Below are positions 37,801-43,287 of a DNA stretch of 64,000 bases, piece after piece (within the stretch, counting starts at the first letter, position 1; each line of letters opens with the position of its first letter). The stretch is from Verrucomicrobiia bacterium (GTDB lineage: Bacteria; Verrucomicrobiota; Verrucomicrobiia; Verrucomicrobiales; Akkermansiaceae). The notes under the pieces were generated by a model. The model made no database searches and had not been told where the DNA came from. It saw nothing but the letters and a program-made list of their open reading frames with translations. The translations under genes and the position numbers were made by a program. The stretch spans positions 124,001-188,000 of the forward strand of contig CANHQJ010000005.1 of the NCBI GenBank assembly GCA_947462875.1. Direction: 5' to 3'.

Positions 37801-40800
37801 TGACGAAAGTTCCCCCCACCGCCAAATCCATTACACCCGTCAGGTTCGCCGGGACCGACTCAGGAATGTAATCCAAACCGCCCTCGTAACGTTTTCCGCA
37901 TACCTCCACTTTTCCGACGTCGTTGGTGTTGGTGCCCCAGAGGCGAATGTTGTCATCGGTCGCCGGACGAAATGCGTAAGTCGCGGCTGCCCCCGCATAA
38001 ACCTTGGGCAACTCGATCCTTCTTCGCTGCCCATTCGAGAGATAAGTCTTATTGGTGGCCCCCCAACTCTCGGCATAGATATAATCAAACCAGCCAAAAT
38101 CACATTGTCCCCGGTCCGCCTGGCCGCAACTTTCCACGATCTGACGCGTACTCACGACCGCGGTGTGGGATGTGCCGGCGGCGATGTCCAACACTCTGGC
38201 TCCCTGAAAGGTGCTGACTTTGCCGTCGCTGTCGCTTCCCCAAGCCACCAGTTTGTAGCCGCCGGAACGGGTATTGGAACTGCCTTGATTCGGCCCCTGC
38301 ATGGCCAGGATGTGGCTCTCCCCAACGGAGAGTTTCTCCACGGCGTTGAGCCCGGCGGGAGGATCACACTTGCCATAACTGGGATCGCCCCAGACCACCA
38401 CGGTTCCGTTTTTCAAAATGGCGGCGGAGTTGCGACCCCCGGCGGCGATCTTGACCACAAAACCCGCTTGGGCGGTGTATCCCTTGGCGGTTCCATCGTA
38501 TCCGAGATTCGCGGGCCCCTGAAAAGACACATCCTCGGCGCTCAGCGGTTGAGGGGTTACCGTCAGGGTCTGACTCACGTTGGGTGCCGCCGCAAACGTG
38601 GTGGGACTTCCTTCCTGGCTGGCGGTGATCACGGTGGTGCCCGGTGCCAAAAGGGTCACCGTCGATCCGGTGACCCGCGCCACGTTGGTGTTGGAACTTT
38701 GGTAGCTGACGGGGAAACCGCTGCTGGCGGTGGCCGTTAACGCAAAGGGCCCGCTGTTCACAACCTTGGAAGCCAACGGGGCAAAGGAAATGGTTTGGGT
38801 GGCGCGCACGGTCAGGGTCTGGGTTTGGCTGGGGGGCACCACATAATTTTCGTAACCGGGTTCACTGGTCTGGGCTGCCGTAATCACCGTGGTTCCCGGC
38901 CCGACGAGGGTGACGGTGGAACCCTCGATCGTCGCCACGTTGGTGTTGGCCGAGACAAAGCGAAGGGGCGCACCACAGGTGGTTTGGGTGGGAGTCAGGG
39001 AGAAAGAAGAATCCCCCATGGTTTTGACGGGCAAAGAATCAAAGGCAAAGGAGTTGGGAGCCCGTTCAATGGTGAAAGTGGCCGTTTTCGAAACGGGATA
39101 ACTCGGATTGGTTGAGGTCGCGGTCATCAAGTAGGTCCCCGCGGCGGTTGGACTATTGCTGGAGGGACCGTATACGGTGGAACCCGTGCCGCTGTAGGAG
39201 TAGGCAAACTCCTCCGAGTTTTGCACGCGGGCGCCGTAGGACTTGCCGGTTCCATCGTAAACCAGATTCGTGGGTTCGGTCAGCGTCACGACAGCATTGG
39301 CATTGGGCCGCACATTGAGAGTCAGGCTGACGGGCTCGGCCGCTCCATAAATCCCATTGCCGGCCACCGTCGCCGTGAGAATGGTGGTCCCGGCGGCGTG
39401 GGGGGTCACCCAAAACCCGAGGGCGGCACCGCCGATTCCCCCGCTGGTGATGGCGTTGCCGACCGTCGCCACATTGGTGTCGGAAGAAGTCAGGGAAATC
39501 GGGAGACCGGTTCCCAAAGAGCTTTGCAGCGTGCCTTCGCCATCGGCCGTGCAGAGCGCGTACCAGCCGGTTTCCCCCGGCCGAGGATTGTTGGTGTTGT
39601 TCCATGTCGCAAAGATATTGCCCACGGCAAGGTCCAAGGTTTGACCCGCCACCACATCCGGGAGAGACGGGAAAACAACCCATTGCCGGAGATTTTCGAC
39701 ACGATTCACAAACCCGTAGAAATGAAATGAGTTTCGCGAATTGTCCGGATCGATCTGAAACGAGGCTCTCCCCAAAGAGTCGGCCACATACCGGATATCA
39801 ATCCGGATCCCTTGGCCGGGACCAAAGGCATTCTGGTCAAAACGGTAGGACCCCGCACCATTTAAGGAAGAGGTTGAAATGGTTTGCCAATGCGTTCCCG
39901 GAGCTCCGGCCCCCACCGAAAAAAGCGAGGCCACGTAGGCTCGACCGGGCGTCAATCCGGTCAGATGAAGAACCTCGGTTCCGGTTCCGAAAAGGAATCC
40001 GCGGGATAACTCGCCACTCGAAGCGGCTCCCGACACTTCCGTGCCGTTGTTTTCGCACATGCCACCCAGCCCCACCGTGCTGAAATTTCCCCCGGAAGGA
40101 TTGATATCCTTAAAACGACTCAGGCTCAACCCGTTGACGGACGTGATGAGTTCGCCTCGCCGCCGGTCCCAGGAGGGAATGGAGGTCTCCACCCCACGCC
40201 GCGTGGCGCGCAAAGCGTTGATGAAGGCCTGGTTGTTCGTGTTGTTCGGCTGTCCCAACGTATGTTGATACCAAACCCCGGAGGACACCTTCGATCCGTC
40301 ATTAAATCCGTTGTAATCCGAGAGGGTTCCGGTGGAGTTCTTGACGGCATAGTCACCGTTGAACGAGTTGTAATTGGGTGAATCTTCCCCCCCAAGTTTG
40401 GCCGAGGCGATTTGTGACCAGCGGATATCCTTTCCGTCAATCAGGTCAAAAGTGCTTCCCCATCCATCATCCCAACTCAACCACCGCTCAACCAACGAAG
40501 CCACAATCCCCTCAACCGTGATCAGGGCAAGAGCCGGGTTGGCTAGTTGGACGAAGGAGATCAAAGGATCGTCCGAGTCCCCATCCGAACGGCCGCCCTG
40601 CACGACGTGCAAAGACCCTAGAACACCTGTCACCGGACCTGCATTCGGTCGGTAGACATTGGGCTGGGTGCTGCCGTCCTTGATCATGACCATGTCGCGG
40701 CTTTCGATGTCAAAGTCACCGCCCCAGGTGAAGTAATTGGAGTCGAACAACCGCACCGACAGGTATTCACCATCCCGGGTGATACGCTGCGGAGCCGAAT

Positions 40801-41218
40801 TGCTAGTGGACAAGACAATCAAGGTGCCCGCCGGAAGATTTTTCCAAAGGGGCACATCCTTGAAAATAAAGTAACCCCAGGGTGTGCCGCTATCGGTGGT
40901 CCAGTTATCGGTAAAATCCCGCAAGACCATTCCATTGAGGTTGAGTCCGTCTTGGATCACCAGAAGCTCAATCTGGTTGATGGCCCCACGACTCACGGAA
41001 GGGCCTCCCTCTCGGTTCACATTGACCTCATTGATGACAATGGAAGGGGCCATCCAACCGAACTTCACCGCATGAGTGTAGGTTAGGCGCGTGTCGATAC
41101 CCGAAGAGGCATCGTTGGTCCAGGCGAACTGCTGGAAATTGCTGCTTTGTGCCTGAAGATGAGCCCCCGACAACGAGAGAAGAACGAGAAGAAAGAGAAG
41201 GAGAATCCTGAGTTTCAT
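28889..41218 (-). CDS. Giant secreted modular protein (MBG, YDG, RCC1, propeller, Fn3)
   Basis: 4109 residues with a signal peptide (MKLRILLLFLLVLLSLSGAH). Approximate order: lamin-tail-like domain 55-195; beta region to 510; BIG2-like modules 520-890 (TLLAPGTTVITA); an RCC1-like block 920-1265; MBG repeats with a YDG domain near 1490-1565; a second RCC1-like block 1590-1905 (GTVVAWGGNAEGQ); MBG and YDG to 2215; three homologous propeller-like units near 2225-2460, 2720-2940 and 3510-3740, with MBG/YDG between; a fibronectin III module 3900-3985; and a C-terminal region with ANPSNDGMPNLMKYALGLS. Four YDG copies share the motif D-P-x-L/F-T-Y. No LPXTG, autotransporter barrel or PEP-CTERM is seen. 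A surface adhesin or matrix protein is likely, but this is inferred from modules only. Bases before the ATG are pyrimidine-rich, without a Shine-Dalgarno match. Confidence 0.85.
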   Translation of the reverse strand: MKLRILLLFLLVLLSLSGAHLQAQSSNFQQFAWTNDASSGIDTRLTYTHAVKFGWMAPSIVINEVNVNREGGPSVSRGAINQIELLVIQDGLNLNGMVLRDFTDNWTTDSGTPWGYFIFKDVPLWKNLPAGTLIVLSTSNSAPQRITRDGEYLSVRLFDSNYFTWGGDFDIESRDMVMIKDGSTQPNVYRPNAGPVTGVLGSLHVVQGGRSDGDSDDPLISFVQLANPALALITVEGIVASLVERWLSWDDGWGSTFDLIDGKDIRWSQIASAKLGGEDSPNYNSFNGDYAVKNSTGTLSDYNGFNDGSKVSSGVWYQHTLGQPNNTNNQAFINALRATRRGVETSIPSWDRRRGELITSVNGLSLSRFKDINPSGGNFSTVGLGGMCENNGTEVSGAASSGELSRGFLFGTGTEVLHLTGLTPGRAYVASLFSVGAGAPGTHWQTISTSSLNGAGSYRFDQNAFGPGQGIRIDIRYVADSLGRASFQIDPDNSRNSFHFYGFVNRVENLRQWVVFPSLPDVVAGQTLDLAVGNIFATWNNTNNPRPGETGWYALCTADGEGTLQSSLGTGLPISLTSSDTNVATVGNAITSGGIGGAALGFWVTPHAAGTTILTATVAGNGIYGAAEPVSLTLNVRPNANAVVTLTEPTNLVYDGTGKSYGARVQNSEEFAYSYSGTGSTVYGPSSNSPTAAGTYLMTATSTNPSYPVSKTATFTIERAPNSFAFDSLPVKTMGDSSFSLTPTQTTCGAPLRFVSANTNVATIEGSTVTLVGPGTTVITAAQTSEPGYENYVVPPSQTQTLTVRATQTISFAPLASKVVNSGPFALTATASSGFPVSYQSSNTNVARVTGSTVTLLAPGTTVITASQEGSPTTFAAAPNVSQTLTVTPQPLSAEDVSFQGPANLGYDGTAKGYTAQAGFVVKIAAGGRNSAAILKNGTVVVWGDPSYGKCDPPAGLNAVEKLSVGESHILAMQGPNQGSSNTRSGGYKLVAWGSDSDGKVSTFQGARVLDIAAGTSHTAVVSTRQIVESCGQADRGQCDFGWFDYIYAESWGATNKTYLSNGQRRRIELPKVYAGAAATYAFRPATDDNIRLWGTNTNDVGKVEVCGKRYEGGLDYIPESVPANLTGVMDLAVGGTFVIALKNEYVPFHYPTDSTDVPIPDHFIKTVTAWGWMNYTMSQNAWVPDSLGTNVIAISAGYEHALALRTNGTVVGWGGANFYGQNSIPAGLTNVVAIASGYYHNLALKSDGTVVAWGDNGWGQTTLPTSRLGVSGFTYSYTGKAGSATTYGPSTNAPTEGGSYTVTATPSDPYYSGAVSRDFTITPATLAATNITITPPASLIYSGTPKTHTATSPGISGFTFSYSGVNATAYGPSPVAPTNVGDYQVTATSSDPSWSGSETQAFSIAPASLGAPDIISLNPSSSLEYSRTPKTRTATVEGISNLTYSYAGVSPTVYGPTGTAPTNVGTYAVTVTATSADGNYATSKTFSFGITPKPVSVTANAATKFFGSTDPVFTYAVSGLIAPDELTGALSRAAGENVGTYNILVGTLSAGPNYTLSFTGATLTIGGAPIFSILAPTSLTYDGTPKPFTAAPYQVRAIAAGPNRTLAVLTNGGVVSWGKILAGSGYNIELVPPDLTNAVAVAAGQSFSLALRSDGTLRAWGTEGISTRALSVLNPPANDGSWSSYQRPFFESYDRIDEISAGTLHAVALKKRDSYDTPKTWAWGIGGNGATGKDANGYYTYSGFTNTLGYSEGFGWRNVKAIAAGFWYTLVVREDGSVQAYGDVTNLAPPADLTNAIAVAAGFQHALAIRTNGTVVAWGNNLSGQTNVPAGLSGVIAVAGGRDHSLALRTNGTVVAWGGNAEGQASVPAGLTNVTAIAAGDFHSVALKSDGTVVAWGGNSSGQRNVPAALQPGTPVFTFSYAGRGTTVYGPSATPPSQGGTYTVTVTSSSSDPSMNFASTGSRDFTIEGAPLSSESISIGPLSRDYDGTGQGVTATAPGVSGFTYSYAGVSPTVYPASSTPPTQAGSYQVTATSSDPNWSGSKTQSFTILPAALYDGNLTLTAPADLEYSGTPKEFTAGGASLLRVTYSGIGSTDYPSSSSAPTQAGTYSVTVRTPTDDPNYERAKRAIFSITPRPVTITAQSRSKAYGAPDPALTYLKSGFLGSDQPTGSLSREAGESLGTYAIVQGSISPGPNYILQSFTGATFTISGVNSLAPGSIPFFSGVDKLMNVPILRSIGGLAFSGENKLFVHGLQDPRNFLISYQFTGNSLVTSTVVERARDYGQLACSGSRLFGRSGGQLYLINPALDRSDQLVTVDPNYPLLGDGGSLFNLPDGQLGVVGEVTGGQFTVRLYTVSANGLTLTRSQDFTLYDSWNPAGAGFGCDGTYFYKLSRSEGYKSYTLATGQVAFDGTYWRPPVGFNISENPTYMARNHLTGQFMIADIIMIADVYYPQRVLVSVNLEADTRLTAPTSLVYNGNPKSYTVAGSWLQAVYEGRGSTAYGPTTNAPVGTGTYRVKVAAKDANFELGNVNVADFTITPATMGLRLTPPPSLVYDASPKAYTASATNPAAGTFIYTYAGRGDTFYGPSAVAPTHVGTYSLSVTTSQASHFTDGVLNVDFAVTPATLSLAPPTSFAYSGTAKSYTTTLPLLGGVTFSYSGQGSTVYGPTTVAPTIPGSYRVTATVPSSGNYLISGSLTADFAITSATVGSTPWAPLQVSSDTVLPLASSATIAGLACDGTNFYVNRGGTAVMVYRPDGSLISSNPVSNLRADCNQMAFAGGYLFARKDSQLYRISTNDWSSSLVTVDAAYPMLSAGSYMTGSLFDTPDGKIGVMGPVSGGAFKVRMYTVSSNGLTLTWNRDYTVNDTWVTDEHGTACDGTFLYRMSASSGYKAYRLTTGTVAYDGTGWTKPSAIVNPTFVARNHRTGQILVGDYRASSLIVSSASPQMGLLAPASLVFDGNPKECEVARIGSLDYTFTYRGANLTAYGPSSTAPVNAGDYLFTATPLDLAYIAPDPLAFTIQPAATLSTDIILTAPSLSYNGYGKAYTASAPGVTGFTYTYTGTNTTVYGPSTNAPTNVGSYMVTATALSSSNFTTYRTASFTITQGSSTSDSITLVPPASLFYDGSGKAFSALGGSGFTYSYVGTGSTVYASSAAAPTNAGTYAVTATLVDPGYSNSSSRTEAFTILPKPITITADAKSKAYGEADPALTYTSTGLLNSDSLTGSLTRASGENPGTHAITQGTLAAGANYQVVFNGAYLTIGVAPLASSAINLLGPAMLGYDGGAKSYTASSPGVSGFSLVYAGRNGTSYASSTQAPTQAGDYTVTATSTDARYSGSRSENFTISKATPTVTSSPIASTITFGQSLSNSTLDSGIASVAGTFAWTNPATAPNAGTASHAFAFTPEDTTNYQATTGTVSLTVNKALASITLGNLNASYDGTAKSASVSTTPEGLTTILTYNGESTAPTDVGTYEVLATIDDANFTGTKSELLTIAQTRLFGIGGDPLGQTTSSVMTLAGMPSIQGLACDGTRIFVNSSASEIRVYDLDGTLLESHAVENLPPLGNNQMAFAGGYLYARNDDTLYRISTTDWSSTLVAVDSSHPLLTCAWWMYGSLFDTPDGKLGVMGPTVDGQFTVRLYQLSSDGLTLTWERDQVINDTWSTDEHGMACDGVYFYRMSMLDGCKVYNLATGEIVHGGEGWNLWSAADGGTIDNPTWLTRNHRTGQLIAGDYQADRLLVFTPDDGINFTAPQSMIYDGSGKVFSASSTVPCTFAYTYTGIGITSYGPSSAAPRHAGNYLVTASSTDTSLKGSSSLPFTIVPKTLTVTSDAKTKLYGVVDPALTYQSSGLIGEDEITGSLNRATGENAGSYSILQGSITAGANYAISYIASDLIIEKVPISPTNFRAAQTTNLTADLSWTPDNSTNSTCTGFKISHKQSASDTWTENTVSADASTYSVSSLLPGTVYNFRIAVLNGTDSSSEVTTTLTTWTSHEEWRFTNFGTIANSGNAADNANPSNDGMPNLMKYALGLSANARSNQATLNTQMNGNGRLTLTFSRAREDLSYTVEGSDDLITWSIIATNPGMAGQTVTVTDTAPTHTSKRFIRLKVSR
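29990..30690 (-). repeat. Propeller-like unit, copy 3 in giant gene
   Basis: Encodes a unit of about 230 residues beginning PSIQGLACDG and containing NNQMAFAGGYLYAR, SLFDTPDGKLGVMGP and TWLTRNHRTGQLI. It aligns by eye with the units at 32400-33060 and 33830-34540, the closer match being the former. Confidence 0.7.
32400..33060 (-). repeat. Propeller-like unit, copy 2 in giant gene
   Basis: Encodes the same order of motifs (IAGLACDGTNFYV, NQMAFAGGYLFAR, SLFDTPDGKIGVMGP, DEHGTACDGTFLYRM, FVARNHRTGQILV). Copies 2 and 3 are clearly more alike than either is to copy 1. Confidence 0.7.
33830..34540 (-). repeat. Propeller-like unit, copy 1 in giant gene (divergent)
   Basis: The most divergent copy: GGLAFSGENKLFV, GQLACSGSRLFGR, SLFNLPDGQLGVVGE and YMARNHLTGQFMI keep the motif order. 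Near its end IADIIMIADV reflects a short local duplication of ATGATGATATCCGCAATC-type sequence at 33880-33905. Confidence 0.6.
35500..36440 (-). repeat. RCC1-like repeat block 2 in giant gene
   Basis: Encodes several copies of a roughly 40-50-residue RCC1-type unit with the pattern I-A-A-G-x-x-H-x-L-A-L-x-x-D/N-G-T-V-x-A-W-G. The three nearest the C-terminal end are almost identical in protein sequence (GTVVAWGNNLSGQ, GTVVAWGGNAEGQ, GTVVAWGGNSSGQ). An RCC1-like beta-propeller is expected. Confidence 0.7.
37430..38450 (-). repeat. RCC1-like repeat block 1 in giant gene
   Basis: A second, more diverged set of RCC1-type units (GTVVVWGDPSYG, ISAGYEHALALRTNGTVVGW, IASGYYHNLALKSDGTVVAW), separated from block 2 by MBG and YDG modules. 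It probably forms its own propeller. Confidence 0.65.
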
Positions 41219-41847
41219 CGAAGGAGAAAATCTATTTTGGTTTTTTCAAAAAAATACGACTTGATTTGCGAACCGACGAGTTCGCTCTTGGGGATGCTGA
41301 AGGCCACTGCGGAATCGATCAGCACCACGCTGCGTGAAGCCCGTGTGATTGCTGCTTCCTCTGCGATCAGTTGTTCTATGGCTTGCAGACAGATTAGAAT
41401 GCTGGGTACACAAAGGGTGTGGAGATTCAACAAGGACCTATGATGCATGCGGCTCGAACATCGTTCAGAGCCCCCGAAGAGTTTTGGTTCTGCCATGGAA
41501 TGATCAAATAGTTTGTTCCGCTCGTGACTGTGTTGCGGAATACGGAAAAGCTACAAGAACTCCTGGCACCGCGCAAGAATCATTTCGCTGCGCTCGGAAT
41601 GTCTGGATTTTTATCTTAGGATTAATGTGTCCTTGTCGACTTCCCTGACTGGGTTCATTTACTAGGTTTGAGTGCTTTTTTCTTTTCGATTAGAGATCGC
41701 GCCTCATTCTCTGCCATTTCTATTCTTCTTGATGATTCTAGGCAAAGCTGGTGTTCTCTCGTCCCCTTGTCAGCTCTCTGATGCCCTTCTGTTCCACTCT
41801 GTAAATCAAAATTTAATGTGTTTTTTAATACGACACGTGATTCCCCA
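41219..41847. other. Long intergenic region before the giant gene
   Basis: About 630 bases, more AT-rich than most of the window. A 93-codon minus-strand frame (41215-41496) overlaps the giant gene start but has no recognisable domain and poor initiation context, so it is not called. The region probably carries the promoter and leader of the giant gene. No other structure was identified. Confidence 0.4.
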
Positions 41848-41877
41848 ACAAAAATCCCGAGGCGTTAAAGCCTCGGG
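41848..41877 (-). terminator. Rho-independent terminator after tRNA-Leu
   Basis: CCCGAGGC (41856-41863) pairs perfectly with GCCTCGGG (41870-41877) around a 6-base loop. On the minus strand it is followed by ATTTTTG. It lies 25 bases beyond the tRNA 3' end and fits a classical terminator. Confidence 0.85.
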
Positions 41878-41901
41878 ACTTTTTACTTCTCCGAAAAGAA
41901 G

Positions 41902-41983
41902 TGCTCGAAAGGTGACTCGAACACCCACAGGTTTCCCTACTAGATCCTTAGTCTAGCGCGTCTACCAATTCCGCCATCCGAGC
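41902..41983 (-). tRNA. tRNA-Leu, anticodon AAG
   Basis: An 82-base class II tRNA. Acceptor stem GCTCGGA pairs with TTCGAGC, with discriminator A. The D-arm GCGGAATTGGTAGACGCGC is identical to that of many bacterial tRNA-Leu genes. The anticodon stem CTAGA/TCTAG encloses the loop CTAAGGA, giving anticodon AAG at 41947-41949. A long variable arm and a T-arm with TTCGAGT follow. The 3' CCA is not encoded. Aligning base by base with the E. coli tRNA-Leu(CAG) arms puts A at position 34, which is uncommon in bacteria outside tRNA-Arg(ACG). Confidence 0.9.
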
Positions 41984-42121
41984 AATGATGTGGTGCGACT
42001 TGCGTCGCGGGGCGGGGATAAAACGGAATTTTTCGCGCTTTGGCAAGAAAATCTTATCAAAATTTTGTCTGCCGCCACTTCGCGGCTTTTCTTCCGCGGG
42101 TGTTCTGCTAGTCCTAGGGCC

Positions 42122-43111
42122 ATGCCTGCTCTGGTGATTCGACAATTTGGCGCTGCGGCTGATGTTTTGGAAATGGATAGCGCGCCGATGCCTAAGGTCG
42201 GACCGGGAGAAGTGCGGGTGCGCATTCTGGCGGCTCCGATCAACCCCGCGGATCTGAACTGGATCGAGGGCACCTATGGCACGCGGCCCAAGCTGCCGGC
42301 CACGCCGGGGACCGAGGCGGTGGGCGAGGTGATCGAATCGAATGCCGCGCCCCTCAGCGTGGGGACGCGCGTGATTTTTCTGAGTTACGCCCATGGGTGG
42401 CAAACCGATCGCGTCGTCAGGGCGGACGAGTTGCTGGCGGTGCCGGGGGACTTGCCCGTGCCCGATTTGGCGATGCTCAAGGTCAATCCTGCCACGGCCT
42501 GGCGCATGTTGCATGACTTCGCCCCGCTAAGCCCCGGCGCGGTGGTGGTGCAAAATGCGGCGAACTCGGGGGTGGGGCGCTGTGTGATCCAGATCGCGCA
42601 TGCTCTGGGACTGCGCACGATCAACATGGTGCGCCAAGTTTCGCTGGCCGATGAGCTTCAGGCCTGCGGAGCGGATCTGGTGTGCGGTGATGACGAGGCA
42701 GGCAAAGAGGCCGCGCTGGCGTATTTGCGGAAACAGGGCGTGCGCGCATCGTTGGCGCTGAATGCCGTGGGTGGCGAGAGCGCGCTGCGCCAGCTCGATT
42801 TGTTAGAGGAGGGCGCCACGCAGGTCACTTACGGTGCGATGGGGCGCAGACCGCTCACCATTCCTAACAAGTTTTTGATTTTCCGCGACATCCGGTTCCG
42901 CGGATTTTGGCTGACGCACTGGCTGGCACAGGCATCGTCCGCCGAGATCGCGGGGACGTACGATGCCTTGCTCGAGCTTCTGCGCCGTGGGAGATTGCAC
43001 CAGCCTGTGGATTCCCTACATCCCCTCCCCTCCTTCCGCGAAGCCCTGCAACGCCTGCACGCAGCGGATCGCAAAGGAAAAATTCTCTTCGCGCCCGCTA
43101 CGGAAAAGTAG
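42122..43111 (+). CDS. MDR family NADPH-dependent enoyl/quinone reductase-like protein
   Basis: 329 residues from ATG 42122; the frame extends upstream through the tRNA region and that part is not coding. It matches the medium-chain dehydrogenase/reductase fold of the 2-enoyl thioester reductase (MECR/ETR1) subgroup. The catalytic domain starts ALVIRQFGAAADVLEM and has INPADLNWIEGTYG with the substrate-domain Tyr. A nucleotide-binding motif in the Rossmann domain is QNAANSGVGRCVIQIAHALG at about 140-160. No zinc ligands are present. Roles include mitochondrial-type fatty acid synthesis or quinone reduction; the substrate cannot be settled. It stands alone. Confidence 0.88.
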   Translation: MPALVIRQFGAAADVLEMDSAPMPKVGPGEVRVRILAAPINPADLNWIEGTYGTRPKLPATPGTEAVGEVIESNAAPLSVGTRVIFLSYAHGWQTDRVVRADELLAVPGDLPVPDLAMLKVNPATAWRMLHDFAPLSPGAVVVQNAANSGVGRCVIQIAHALGLRTINMVRQVSLADELQACGADLVCGDDEAGKEAALAYLRKQGVRASLALNAVGGESALRQLDLLEEGATQVTYGAMGRRPLTIPNKFLIFRDIRFRGFWLTHWLAQASSAEIAGTYDALLELLRRGRLHQPVDSLHPLPSFREALQRLHAADRKGKILFAPATEK

Positions 43112-43287
43112 CGGTGTCTGCACGTCCTGAGACCGCGCCGTGGTGAAAGCACAAAATCCCCGGGAACGCTGAGCCCTAGCTCGGCCAGAAATTACATTGC
43201 GCAACATCCCAAGTCCACCATCCTCACCAGAGCATGATGATCTAACAGAAGAAATACTCGTTTCCAAGGACCACATTCATGATCTGA

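Noticed and set aside
28889-41218. Repeats of the giant gene as a CRISPR array or mobile element
   Set aside because: The repeats are in-frame protein modules of variable length and sequence, without constant repeat-spacer structure or inverted ends.
41215-41496. 93-codon minus-strand frame overlapping the giant gene start
   Set aside because: No recognisable domain, weak start context and a four-base overlap only; not enough to call a gene.
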